This document shows positions 48,910 to 58,463 of a DNA stretch of 64,000 bases, one piece after another (position 1 is the first letter of the stretch; each line of letters begins with the position of its first letter). The notes beneath the pieces were generated by a model that saw nothing but the letters and a program-made list of their open reading frames with translations, searched no databases and was not told where the DNA came from. The translations under genes were made by a program, and so were the position numbers. The stretch is from Pandoraea sp. PE-S2T-3 (GTDB lineage: Bacteria; Pseudomonadota; Gammaproteobacteria; Burkholderiales; Burkholderiaceae): NCBI RefSeq assembly GCF_002179965.1, contig NZ_NGUQ01000007.1:496001-560000 (forward strand), in the 5' to 3' direction.

Positions 48910-49362
48910 ATGTCAGCTAAGCGCAGAATCGAAGTCAGAAAATCCGGCGTCCACGGCAAGGGCGTATACGCGGTCAGGCGTCTCAAAAGAGGCGAACGCG
49001 TGATCGAGTACAAGGGCGAGGTCATTTCGTGGAAAGAAGCGTTGCGTCGTCATCCGCACGATCCGGCGCATCCCACGCATACGTTCTACTTCAGCCTGGA
49101 AGACGGGCGTTGCATCGACGGCAAAGTCGACGGCAACAATGCGCGCTGGATCAACCACTCGTGCGCGCCGAATTGTGAAGCGCGCGAAGAGGGCGAGCAC
49201 GTGCAGATCTACGCCATGCGCGAGATCGACGCCGGCGAAGAGCTTTTCTATGATTACGGATTAGTGATCGACGCGCGTTACACCGCCAAACTCAAGCGCG
49301 AGTACGCCTGCCATTGCGGTAGCAAACAGTGCCGTGGCACATTGCTCGCACCGAAGAACTGA
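48910..49362 (+). CDS. SET-domain lysine methyltransferase
   Basis: 150 residues, essentially a bare SET plus post-SET unit. SET motifs: GVHGKGVYAVRRLKRGERVI (motif I), ARWINHSCAPNCEAR (the NHSCxPN pseudo-knot), and EELFYDYGL with the catalytic tyrosine. The C-terminus HCGSKQCRGTL has CxC-type cysteines like the zinc-binding post-SET of eukaryotic histone methyltransferases. Compact bacterial SET proteins of this type occur in Burkholderia; targets may be host histones or bacterial proteins. There is no signal peptide, so delivery outside the cell would need a dedicated system. Confidence 0.9.
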   Translation: MSAKRRIEVRKSGVHGKGVYAVRRLKRGERVIEYKGEVISWKEALRRHPHDPAHPTHTFYFSLEDGRCIDGKVDGNNARWINHSCAPNCEAREEGEHVQIYAMREIDAGEELFYDYGLVIDARYTAKLKREYACHCGSKQCRGTLLAPKN

Positions 49363-49491
49363 CAGGGATCGATCGGGATATCAACCCGCGGCATCGGTGC
49401 GGACCGGGCCCTCAGTGGCCGCGATACCGTCCGATGCTGGGTGAAAAGTGGGAGAGTGAGACGTCGTGATCCGGCTGATATCCGGCTGAGT

Positions 49492-49797
49492 TCAGGCCGA
49501 GGCGCGATCGCCCGCGAACTGATCGATGGCGAGCGCCAGATCGACGTCGCGCTGGGTAAGACCATCCGCATCGTGCGTCGAGAGCGTGATGTCGACCTTG
49601 TTGTAGACGTTGAACCACTCCGGATGGTGATTCATCTTTTCGGCCTTGAGCGCGACCTGCGCCATGAAGCCGAAAGCCTCATTGAAATCGTGAAACGTGA
49701 AGCTGCGCTGGATCGCGTCGCGTCCAACCACCTGGTGCCACTCGGGCAGCACTTCCGCCAGGCTGGCGCGCGTCTCGGATGAGAGTCGTGTTGTCAT
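49492..49797 (-). CDS. phhB: 4a-hydroxytetrahydrobiopterin dehydratase
   Basis: 101 residues. The PCD signature is clear: [20 protein letters not shown] with the active-site histidines, and [13 protein letters not shown]. It recycles the pterin cofactor of phenylalanine hydroxylase, which is encoded just upstream on the same strand (phhA, 212 bases away). Confidence 0.95.
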   Translation of the reverse strand: MTTRLSSETRASLAEVLPEWHQVVGRDAIQRSFTFHDFNEAFGFMAQVALKAEKMNHHPEWFNVYNKVDITLSTHDADGLTQRDVDLALAIDQFAGDRASA

Positions 49798-50009
49798 GGC
49801 ATTCCTTTCAAAGCGTATTCAGTACCGTACGAATCGAATATCGAATCGACGCGCCTTTTGAGCCCGTCGAATGGCTATTGTTTCACAGGCAGATGTGACG
49901 TGCGCAAGTTCCGCCCGGAGGGGGCAAAACCCTCAGGCGGCGCGTAACAACATCGGGTAGCAACATCGGAGGCGGCCCGGTCTTGCTCAACATCGACCGG
50001 GCCGGCGCG

Positions 50010-50855
50010 TCATGCCGGCAGAATGATCTGCGTATCTTCCGGCAGGCGAGCGTTGGCGGCGAACGATGGCTCGGCCGCCAGCGCCTTGAACAGCGCGGGC
50101 AAGTCGGCGCGCATGGCGTCGAACAGTTGCGCAAAGTCGTCGATGACGAAGTAGGTTTGCTGGAACGTATCGATGCGGTATTCGGTACGCAGTACCCGGT
50201 CAAGCGAGAAGCCGATACGGTTCGGTTCGTTCGAGGTCAGCGAAAACTCGGTTTCGCCGCGGCTCGAGACGATGCCGGCACCGTAGATGCGCAGGCCGTC
50301 ACCATCGCGCATCAGACCGAATTCGACCGTGTACCAGTACAGACGCGCCAACAGCGGCAGTGCCCCGATTTCCTGCGCAACCTTGCCGGCCTGACCGTAG
50401 GCTTGCATGAAGTCGGCGAACACCGGGTTGGCGAGCAGCGGCACGTGGCCGAACACATCGTGAAAGCAGTCGGGTTCTTGCAGGTAGTCGAGCTGGTCGG
50501 GGCGGCGCATCCACCACGTGGCGGGAAAGCGACGATTCGCCAGATGGTTGAAGAAGACGTCGTCCGGCACGAGACCGGGCACCGCGACCACTTGCCAGCC
50601 GGTGGACGCCATGAGCTTTTCGTTCAGACGGGCGAACTCCGGCACGCGGCGGGCGTCCATGTCGAGAGCGCGAATGCCATCCATGAAGGCATCGCAAACG
50701 CGGCCCGGCAGCATGGCGGTCTGGCGTTCGTAAAGTTGTTGCCACACCGCGTGATCCACCGCGCCGTATTGCTCGACGGGTTGATCGATGGTGAAGTCGG
50801 GCCGGGTCGTGAGACCGGCGTCGAATTGCTCTTGGAGCATGGCGGTAGTGGACAT
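50010..50855 (-). CDS. phhA: Phenylalanine 4-monooxygenase
   Basis: 281 residues, a catalytic-domain-only bacterial form. The iron ligands are in DCFHDVFGHVPLL (two His) and YWYTVEFGLM (Glu). It uses tetrahydropterin and oxygen to convert phenylalanine to tyrosine, with PhhB recycling the pterin. It is divergent from an Lrp-type regulator, with two palindromes in the gap. Confidence 0.97.
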   Translation of the reverse strand: MSTTAMLQEQFDAGLTTRPDFTIDQPVEQYGAVDHAVWQQLYERQTAMLPGRVCDAFMDGIRALDMDARRVPEFARLNEKLMASTGWQVVAVPGLVPDDVFFNHLANRRFPATWWMRRPDQLDYLQEPDCFHDVFGHVPLLANPVFADFMQAYGQAGKVAQEIGALPLLARLYWYTVEFGLMRDGDGLRIYGAGIVSSRGETEFSLTSNEPNRIGFSLDRVLRTEYRIDTFQQTYFVIDDFAQLFDAMRADLPALFKALAAEPSFAANARLPEDTQIILPA

Positions 50856-50901
50856 GATGCTTACGTCTCAATCAGGCAGTAACAATGATTGAAAGTGTAG
50901 T

Positions 50902-50935
50902 GCGCATGGCATGCGAAATGGGCGCATAATGCGCC
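50902..50935. promoter_or_regulatory. Tandem palindromes in the phhA/lrp-type divergent region
   Basis: CGCATGGCATGCG (50903-50915) and the perfect GGCGCATAATGCGCC (50921-50935) share a GCAT...ATGC core and lie about two helical turns apart, centre to centre. This fits a pair of sites for the Lrp/AsnC-family regulator encoded beside them. Confidence 0.65.
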
Positions 50936-50996
50936 TGTGGTGAAAGCCGTTTGCATAAAGTTCGCAAAAATAAGCGATTTATTGCGGAGAATCGTC

Positions 50997-51509
50997 ATGG
51001 TTGATCTGGATAGCTACGATCTGTCCCTGTTGGAGTCCTTGCAGAAGGACGGACGGGCCACGCATCATGAGTTGGCCAAAGATGTGGCGCTCTCCGCGTC
51101 GCAGATCGGCCGGCGGCTTCAGCGGCTCGAAGCGGCGGGCATCATCGAGGGGTATCGGGTGGTGTTGCGGCCTGAGGTGTTGGGCCTTGGGGTGACGGCG
51201 TTCACGACGCTACGCCTGCAACATCATGGCGATCACGTCATCGAGCGTTTTCAGGCCGAGATCGATCTGTTACCTGAAGTGCTTGAATGCCACGCGGTGG
51301 TCGGCGAGGCCGATTACCTGTTGCGCATCGTCGTGCCGGACCTCAATGCCTTGTCGGCCTTCGTGATGAAGCGCCTGATGCAGGTGCCGGGCGTCGAGAA
51401 CGTGCGCTCGAATATCGTGTTGAGCGCCTTCAAGCGCAGTAACTCGCTGCCGCTGCACTATCTCGCACGCAGCACGGGTGTGCGCCGGGTGGTCGGCTCG
51501 GACGATTGA
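50997..51509 (+). CDS. Lrp/AsnC-family regulator
   Basis: 170 residues from the ATG at 50997, with GCGGAGA upstream; the in-frame start at 50937 adds 20 residues that overlap the operator palindromes. N-terminal helix-turn-helix (LLESLQKDGRATHHELAKDV...SQIGRRLQRLEAAGII) and C-terminal RAM domain (LDSYDL...VVGEADYLLRIVVPDL). It most likely activates phhA-phhB in response to phenylalanine or tyrosine, as PhhR-like control does elsewhere with a different regulator family; this is inference from the divergent layout. Confidence 0.92.
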   Translation: MVDLDSYDLSLLESLQKDGRATHHELAKDVALSASQIGRRLQRLEAAGIIEGYRVVLRPEVLGLGVTAFTTLRLQHHGDHVIERFQAEIDLLPEVLECHAVVGEADYLLRIVVPDLNALSAFVMKRLMQVPGVENVRSNIVLSAFKRSNSLPLHYLARSTGVRRVVGSDD

Positions 51510-51600
51510 TCGGGCTGGGCCCAAATGGCCCGCCTCGCATCGTCCGTCTTAGTTGCCTGCCGTAGTTGCCCGCCGTAATCGCCTGTCTTGGGCGCCGGCC

Positions 51601-52116
51601 TTAGTCGCCCGGCATCAGCCAGGGTTTGACGTAACGTCCGTAGATCAGCGACATGATGAGCGCGACGGTCGACCCGACCAGTACCTCGATCACGCGCAAC
51701 ATCGCGAGGCTCAGCTCCTCGTGGAGCCCCTGTCCCTGGCCGCTCAGCGCAGCGGACATCAGAATGACGACCGTGGCCGGCCCTAGCCGCCAATTGGCCG
51801 GATAGTTCTGCACCAGCATCGCCGCGAGCGTGGCGATGGTGATTCCCACCAGCATGGCCGCCAATCCCGGCCCCATGACCAGCAAGACAATACACGCCAC
51901 GATGGCCCCGCTGATCGTATTGATCGAGCGCGCCTTGAAGTTGCTGCGCGCCTGTAACGGGTCAGGCTCGGTCACGATGATGAGCGAAATCATCGCCCAA
52001 TACGGCTCGGGAAAGCCGGCCGCCCGCAGGCCGAACCAGACGATCAGCGACCCGGTGAGAATCTTGACCAGATAGACCAGCGCATTCTTCTTCGGATGGA
52101 GAAAGGCGATGGACAT
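51601..52116 (-). CDS. FUSC-like membrane protein
   Basis: 171 residues from the ATG at 52116 (MSIAFLHPKKNALVYLVKIL); longer in-frame starts at 52158 or 52314 add unconserved leader. About five or six helices. The pattern LRAAGFPEPYWAMISLIIVTEPDPLQARSNFKARSINTISGAIV is that of fusaric-acid-resistance/aromatic acid exporter N-terminal domains. It lacks the cytoplasmic half, so it is a short family member. Substrate unknown. Confidence 0.78.
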   Translation of the reverse strand: MSIAFLHPKKNALVYLVKILTGSLIVWFGLRAAGFPEPYWAMISLIIVTEPDPLQARSNFKARSINTISGAIVACIVLLVMGPGLAAMLVGITIATLAAMLVQNYPANWRLGPATVVILMSAALSGQGQGLHEELSLAMLRVIEVLVGSTVALIMSLIYGRYVKPWLMPGD

Positions 52117-52312
52117 GGGGAGCAGTGGTGCGAAGACAGGAAGTTGGCAGTGTGACATAGGCCGCGTCCGGGGCGCACCGGCTGATTGTCCGAATCGCCG
52201 TGCTCTGGAATCCGAATTGCCATGAATACCTGCCGTTGTCACTGGGAAATGGTTCGAGATGCCAAAAAGTGCAGGGTAGAATCCGATGACCAGAAACCGG
52301 GAGGAGTCCGGC

Positions 52313-55300
52313 ATGCACAGCCGAACACAGCGAACGCATCGAACGCAACGAGTCTGGCCGGCCGCGCCTTTGGCGCTGGCGGCACTTTGTCTTGGCGTCT
52401 TCGCGACGTCGCCCGCACACGCCGCGCGTGTGACGAGTGTGAGTCCGCAAGGCGAAGTCGCCAGCGTCGATCAGGTGGTCGTCAAGTTCGACGAAGCGAT
52501 CGTCCCGGCGGGAGATCCGCGGGCGCAGGCACCGGCAAGCGTGCGCTGCTCCGACGCGAAACTCACTGGTGACGGTCATTGGCTCGAACCGAAAATCTGG
52601 GTGTACGACTTCAAGCAGTCGTTACCTCCCGGCGCGAAGTGCACGGTGGAGATGCGCAGCGGTTTGTCCGCCGTCTCCGGCACGGCGGTGTCCGGTACGA
52701 CACGCTACGCGTTCAACACCGGCGGCCCTGCCGTGACGGGGATTCGCCCGTCGTATGGCCCCATCGACGAAAACCAGATATTCGTTCTCACGCTCAATGG
52801 CGAGGCCGACCCGGCCAGCGTGCGCCAGAACGCCTGGTGCGAGACCGAAGGCATCGGTGAGCGCATCGGTGTGAAGTGGATCGAGGGGGACGCGCGCACG
52901 GCGCTGCTCAAGCGGTTCAATCTGGATAAGCAGGCCTCTCGCGTGGTGATGCTGCAATGCAATCGCACGCTGGCCGCTGGCGCCAAGATGCATCTGGTCT
53001 GGGGGGCGGGCATTGCGACACCGTCCGGCGTGGCGACGCGCAAGTCGCGTCCGTTCGAATACGAGGTGCGTGAACCCTTCACTGCAAGCTTCAGTTGCGA
53101 GCGCGAGAACGCCAACGCGCCGTGCACCCCGTTGCGTCCGCTGCGACTGACGTTCAACTCGCCGGTCGCACGAGATATGGCGGCCAAACTGCGCGTCACA
53201 GGCGCGGGGGCCGATCGCAGCCCCAAGATGGATGCCTCGGATCGCTCGGCCAGCGTGACCGACGTGACGTTCGATGCACCGTTTCCCGAGAAAGCGGAAC
53301 TGACCATTACGCTGCCCAAGGGCTTCGCCGATGACAGCGGACGTCCGCTGGCCAATGCCGGTGAGTTCCCGCTGCATACCAAGACGTCGACGATGCCGCC
53401 GTTGGCGAAGTTTGCCGCCGCGCCGTTCGGTATCGTCGAGCGATTTGCCGAACCCGGCATGCCGGCGATGTTGCCCGTGACGTTGCGCAAGGTCGAGCCG
53501 GCGTTGCAGATCAACGGTCTTGGCGTCGCGGGTGAAGCGGCCGCCAACGGGCGCACTCTGCAACTGCGCGTGGAGGACGACACGCAGGTGCTGGAGTGGC
53601 TCTCGCGAGTGCGCCGTTTCGACGAAACATGGATGACGCGCAAGCAGATTGCCGGCGACATGCCGTCGATTCTCACGGCGCCAGCCGCCAAGGACAGCTT
53701 TGGTCCGAACGCTGCCGCGATTACCGAAAACAAGGTGACGCGTTACGACACGCGCAGCCTGTCGCTGCTCTCCGGCCTGCCGGGCGTGCAGGCCCTGACG
53801 CTGCCGGTGCCGAAGGAAAAGGATCCGCGTCCGTTCGAAGTTGTGGGTATCCCGTTCCAGAAGCCGGGCTTCTATGTGGTGGAGCTGGCATCGCCTTCGC
53901 TGGCGGCGGCGCTGTTGGGCAAAGCGGTGCCGATGTATGTGCGCACCACCGTGCTCGTGACCAACCTTGGCGTGCATTTCAAGATGGGCCGCGATAACGC
54001 CGTCGCGTGGGTGACGACGCTCGACAAAGGGCAGCCAGTGCCCAACGCCAGCGTGCGCGTGCTCGATTGCGACGGCAATGAAGTCGGCACCGCCGTGACC
54101 GACAAGACGGGCGTCGCAAAGATCGACAAACCGTTTGAGAGCTACAAGTACTGCGAGAGGACCAGTCGATCGGGCTACTTCGTCGTCGCCCGTACGAAGG
54201 GCAACGACCCCGACATGGCCTTCGTTTCGTCGGACTGGAACCGCGGCATTGAACCGTGGCGTTTCCACGTGCCGACCGATGGCGGCAGCAGCCCGACCGT
54301 GCGTGCACAAACGGTGTTCGATCGCATGTTGTTCCGCGTCGGCGAGACCGTCTCGATGAAGCACTTCATCCGTCAGGAAACGATGCAGGGCTTGTCGTTG
54401 CCCGGTGGCTTGCCGTCGCAACTGACCATCACGCATGAGGGATCGGGGCAGACCTATACGCAGCCCGTAACCTGGCGCAACGGTCGGCTGGCGGAGAACT
54501 CGTTCCAGATTCCGCAAGGTGCCAAGCTTGGCGAGTATTCGGTCACGCTCGACTACACCGACGGCGACAAGCGGCCACCGAATTACCCGGCGTCGCTCGA
54601 TGCCGGACGTTTCCGTGTTGAAGCCTTCCGCCTGCCGGTGCTGGCGGGCAGCATCGGCGTGCGCGACGCAGCGAAGTCGCCGCTCATCAACAAGACGGAA
54701 GCACCACTGAATGTGCAGGTGAACTACGTGGCAGGCGGTCCGGCGGGGAATTTGCCGGTACGCGTGTCCGCGTTGCTGCGTCCGCGTGATCTCACGTTCG
54801 ACGGATATGACGATTTCAGCTTCACGCCGTATCGTCCGCCGTCGGCACAGACGGGCGCGTCGGATGACGATGATCAGAATGGCGACGATGGGGCAGGGGC
54901 GAGCGACCAGAAGCTTGTTGCCGACAAGCAGCGTCTGGTGCTCGATCGCAATGGCGCGGGCAGCCTCACGCTCAAGGATCTGCCGAAGGTTGACCGGCCG
55001 AGCGATCTGGTGCTGGAAGCGAGCTTTGCCGATCCGAATGGCGAGATTCAGACGCTGCGCGGTAACGGCACGCTGTGGCCGGCCAATCTGATCACCGGCG
55101 TGCGCAGCGAAAGCTGGGTATCGGTGACCAACAAGCTGCCGGTAAAGGCGATTGCGCTGGATCTGCAAGGCAAGCCGAAGGCCGGCGTGGCGATGGACGT
55201 GCGTGCCGAGGCGCGCATTACCACCAGCAGTCGCAAGCGGATGGTGGGGGGCTTCTACGCCTATGACAATCGCACCGAAATCAAGGATCTCGGGACGGTG

Positions 55301-58300
55301 TGCAGCGGCAAGACGGACGATCGCGGGCTGCTGTCGTGCGATGTGTCTCTGACCCAGCCGGGCGAAATCACGCTGGTGGCGCAGGCCAAGGACGACAAGA
55401 GCAATCTGAGCACGGCCACGACCAGCGTCTGGGTGACCGGACGCGGTGAAGTGTGGTTCGGCGGTGACAACACCGATCGCATGGATGTGCTGCCTGAGCG
55501 CCGCAACTACGAGCCGGGTGAGACGGCCAAGTTGCAAGTGCGTATGCCGTTCCGTACCGCGACCGCGCTGGTGTCGATCGAACGCGAGGGCGTGATTGAG
55601 ACGCGCACGATGGAGATTTCAGGGAAGGAGCCGAATATCTCGCTGAAGGTCGACCCGTCGTGGGGGCCGAACGTCTATGTCTCGGTGCTGGCGGTGCGTG
55701 GACGTATTCACGAAGTGCCTTGGTATTCGTTCTTCCAGTGGGGCTGGAAGCAGCCGCTCGAATGGTTCCGCGCGTTCTGGTACGAGGGGCGCGAGTATCA
55801 GGCGCCCACAGGGCTGGTCGATCTGGGCAAGCCGGCCTATCGCTTCGGGGTGACGGAGCTTCGCGTGGGCACGGCCGGTCAGCGTCTCGGCGTCGAAGTG
55901 AAACCGGACGCGGCGACTTACCCGGTTCGCGGTCATGCCAAGGTGCGCATCAAGGTGACGCAGCCGGATGGCAAGCCGATGCCGGCCGGGTCTGAAGTGG
56001 CGCTCGCCGCCGTGGACGAGGCGTTGCTGGAACTGGCGCCGAACACCAGTTGGAATCTGCTCGACGCGATGTGGCAGCGCCGCAGCTACAGCGTGACGAC
56101 CGCCACGGCGCAGATGGAGATCATCGGTCGCCGACACTACGGCCGCAAGGCCGTGCCGGCAGGTGGCGGTGGGGGCAAGAGCCCGACGCGTGAACTGTTC
56201 GACACACTGCTGTTGTGGCAGCCGCGCGTGGTGCTCGATGACAAGGGCGAGGCGAGCGTCGATGTGCCGCTCAACGACGCGATATCGAGCTTCCGCATCG
56301 TGGCGATTGCCGACGACGGCAAACCGGGTGATGCGAGTGCCAAGGCGCTCGGCTGGTTCGGCATGGGTACGGCGACGATCCGCACCACGCAGGATCTGCA
56401 ACTGATCTCGGGGCTGCCGCCGCTGGTGCGCGAGGGCGATAACTATCGCGCGCAATTCACGGTACGCAACACGACGCAGCACGCCATGCAGGTGCAACTG
56501 ACCGCCCGTGCAACGCAACTCACGCTGGCACCGCAACGTATCGACGTGCCGGCGGGTGAATCGCGCGAAGTGGCGTGGGAGGTCACCGCGCCGACGGGGC
56601 TGGCGGATACCCGCGCGCAACGCGTGATTTGGGAGGTCTCGGCACAGGCGCCTGCGGTGAGTGGCGCGGCGGCGGCGAGCGATGCGATCAAGGTCGGCCA
56701 GGATATCCAGCCGGCATTGCCCGCGAGCGTGCAGCAGTCGGTTCTCACGCAAGTGGAAGGCAGCCTCACGTTGCCGATGGCGGCACCGGCCGGTGCCGTG
56801 GCCGACAGCACAGGCAAGTTGCGTGGCGGCGTTCGCGTGAGCTTGCAGCCGCGTCTGTCGCAAGGGTTGCCGGGCGTGAAACGCTGGTTCGAGCTGTATC
56901 CGTATGCGTGTCTCGAACAACAGGCGTCGAAGGCATTGGGCTTGCGTGATGTCGCGCAGTGGAAGCGAGTGACCGGGACGCTGCCGTCGTATCTCGACGA
57001 AGACGGTCTGGCCAGCTACTTCCCGCCGCAAGAAGGTTTTGCCAATCAAGGCAGCGACACGCTCACTGCCTATCTGCTTGCGGTGAGTAACGAAGCCAAG
57101 GCACTCGACCCGGCGTACGCCATTCCCGATGACGCGCTCGCGCGTATGCAAGACGGGCTGGCGGCGTTTGTCGAAGGTCGCCTGACTCGCAAGTTCTGGG
57201 CACCGCGCGATGACCTGACGCTGCGCAAACTCACGGCGATCGAAGCGCTATCGCGCTATGGCCGCGCCAACGCTCGGATGCTCAGTTCGCTGACGATTGC
57301 GCCGAACGACTGGCCCACGTCGGCTGTCATCGATTGGTACGCGATTCTGCAACGCTTGCCGGATGTGCCGCAGCGCGCGGAGCAGATGGCACAGGCCGAG
57401 CAGATCCTGCGGGCGCGTCTGTCGTATCAGGGCACACGGGTGGGCTTCTCGACGCAATCCAGCGATGGGCTCTGGTGGCTGATGGTCGGCCCGGAAACCA
57501 ACGCGGCCCGACTGGCGTTGTTGATGAACGCGAACCCGGCATGGAAGGATGAAATGCCGCGTCTCGTCATCGGTTTGCTCGGGTTGCAATCGCGCGGCGC
57601 GTGGTCGACGACTACGGCAAACGTGTGGGGCGGGTTGGCCGTGGATCGCTTCTCGGCGCGTTTCGAACGCGACACGCCGACGGGGCAGACGGCCATCCAG
57701 TGGCAGCGCGACAACCAGACGAGCGGTGGCGTGCAGACCGTCGACTGGGACAAGCTGAAAGCGGGCACGGTGCCGCCTGCGATATCGCTGCCGTGGCTCG
57801 CGCAGACCTCCACGGGTGCCGACAATGGCCGCGACGTGTTGCGGATGGACCAGACCGGCGCAGGCAAGCCGTGGGCGACGATCCAGAGTCTTGCGGCGGT
57901 ACCGCTCAAGGCACCGTTCTCGGCGGGCTATCGGGTCACGCGCAGCGTGCAGGTGCAGGATGCGGCCGATAAATCGGGCGACAGCTATATGCGCGGTGCC
58001 GTGCTGCGTGTGCGGCTCGATATCGATGCGCAGGCCGATATGCGCTGGGTGGTCGTGAGCGATCCGCTGCCGGGCGGTGCAACGGTACTGGGTGGCGGGC
58101 TGGGTCGTGACTCCGCCATTGCGACGCAGGGCGAGCGCAGCGAAGGTGCCATGCCGGCATTCGAAGAGCGTGCGCAGGATGCTTACCGCGCGTATTACGA
58201 CTATCTGCCGAAGGGCCAGCATCGCATCGAGTACACCGTGCGTCTGAACAACGTCGGCAAGTTTGCAACGCCGCCGACGCGTGTCGAAGCGATGTACGAA

Positions 58301-58357
58301 CCGGCCATGTATGGCGAGTCGCCCAACGCTGTTGTGCAGGTCATTCCGGCCAAATGA
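52313..58357 (+). CDS. Bacterial alpha-2-macroglobulin (YfhM-like)
   Basis: 2,014 residues from the ATG at 52313 (GGGAGGAG upstream; the frame open from 52286 lacks this). A signal peptide ends near SPAHAARV. It has no lipobox cysteine, unlike E. coli YfhM which is a lipoprotein, so it may be soluble in the periplasm. Multiple MG domains fill the N-terminal two thirds; the thioester motif YACLEQQ, cysteine codon 56909, is intact, so it can trap proteases covalently. It is followed by a YhhN-like gene and PBP1C; A2M-PBP1C pairing is well known and is thought to guard and repair the envelope. Confidence 0.92.
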   Translation: MHSRTQRTHRTQRVWPAAPLALAALCLGVFATSPAHAARVTSVSPQGEVASVDQVVVKFDEAIVPAGDPRAQAPASVRCSDAKLTGDGHWLEPKIWVYDFKQSLPPGAKCTVEMRSGLSAVSGTAVSGTTRYAFNTGGPAVTGIRPSYGPIDENQIFVLTLNGEADPASVRQNAWCETEGIGERIGVKWIEGDARTALLKRFNLDKQASRVVMLQCNRTLAAGAKMHLVWGAGIATPSGVATRKSRPFEYEVREPFTASFSCERENANAPCTPLRPLRLTFNSPVARDMAAKLRVTGAGADRSPKMDASDRSASVTDVTFDAPFPEKAELTITLPKGFADDSGRPLANAGEFPLHTKTSTMPPLAKFAAAPFGIVERFAEPGMPAMLPVTLRKVEPALQINGLGVAGEAAANGRTLQLRVEDDTQVLEWLSRVRRFDETWMTRKQIAGDMPSILTAPAAKDSFGPNAAAITENKVTRYDTRSLSLLSGLPGVQALTLPVPKEKDPRPFEVVGIPFQKPGFYVVELASPSLAAALLGKAVPMYVRTTVLVTNLGVHFKMGRDNAVAWVTTLDKGQPVPNASVRVLDCDGNEVGTAVTDKTGVAKIDKPFESYKYCERTSRSGYFVVARTKGNDPDMAFVSSDWNRGIEPWRFHVPTDGGSSPTVRAQTVFDRMLFRVGETVSMKHFIRQETMQGLSLPGGLPSQLTITHEGSGQTYTQPVTWRNGRLAENSFQIPQGAKLGEYSVTLDYTDGDKRPPNYPASLDAGRFRVEAFRLPVLAGSIGVRDAAKSPLINKTEAPLNVQVNYVAGGPAGNLPVRVSALLRPRDLTFDGYDDFSFTPYRPPSAQTGASDDDDQNGDDGAGASDQKLVADKQRLVLDRNGAGSLTLKDLPKVDRPSDLVLEASFADPNGEIQTLRGNGTLWPANLITGVRSESWVSVTNKLPVKAIALDLQGKPKAGVAMDVRAEARITTSSRKRMVGGFYAYDNRTEIKDLGTVCSGKTDDRGLLSCDVSLTQPGEITLVAQAKDDKSNLSTATTSVWVTGRGEVWFGGDNTDRMDVLPERRNYEPGETAKLQVRMPFRTATALVSIEREGVIETRTMEISGKEPNISLKVDPSWGPNVYVSVLAVRGRIHEVPWYSFFQWGWKQPLEWFRAFWYEGREYQAPTGLVDLGKPAYRFGVTELRVGTAGQRLGVEVKPDAATYPVRGHAKVRIKVTQPDGKPMPAGSEVALAAVDEALLELAPNTSWNLLDAMWQRRSYSVTTATAQMEIIGRRHYGRKAVPAGGGGGKSPTRELFDTLLLWQPRVVLDDKGEASVDVPLNDAISSFRIVAIADDGKPGDASAKALGWFGMGTATIRTTQDLQLISGLPPLVREGDNYRAQFTVRNTTQHAMQVQLTARATQLTLAPQRIDVPAGESREVAWEVTAPTGLADTRAQRVIWEVSAQAPAVSGAAAASDAIKVGQDIQPALPASVQQSVLTQVEGSLTLPMAAPAGAVADSTGKLRGGVRVSLQPRLSQGLPGVKRWFELYPYACLEQQASKALGLRDVAQWKRVTGTLPSYLDEDGLASYFPPQEGFANQGSDTLTAYLLAVSNEAKALDPAYAIPDDALARMQDGLAAFVEGRLTRKFWAPRDDLTLRKLTAIEALSRYGRANARMLSSLTIAPNDWPTSAVIDWYAILQRLPDVPQRAEQMAQAEQILRARLSYQGTRVGFSTQSSDGLWWLMVGPETNAARLALLMNANPAWKDEMPRLVIGLLGLQSRGAWSTTTANVWGGLAVDRFSARFERDTPTGQTAIQWQRDNQTSGGVQTVDWDKLKAGTVPPAISLPWLAQTSTGADNGRDVLRMDQTGAGKPWATIQSLAAVPLKAPFSAGYRVTRSVQVQDAADKSGDSYMRGAVLRVRLDIDAQADMRWVVVSDPLPGGATVLGGGLGRDSAIATQGERSEGAMPAFEERAQDAYRAYYDYLPKGQHRIEYTVRLNNVGKFATPPTRVEAMYEPAMYGESPNAVVQVIPAK

Positions 58358-58463
58358 TTCGCCGAGTGACCGGCCCGTGGTGCGCCGTCGATCAATCGCC
58401 AGATGATGGTGATTGCGAGGGCGCATCCTGGCGAAATCGAATGAATCGGAGCTTGAGGGCGCA

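Noticed and set aside
52622-55537. 971-residue antisense frame and other long antisense frames across the A2M gene
   Set aside because: His/Arg-rich shadow of a high-GC coding sequence; the plus-strand gene has a signal peptide and thioester motif.
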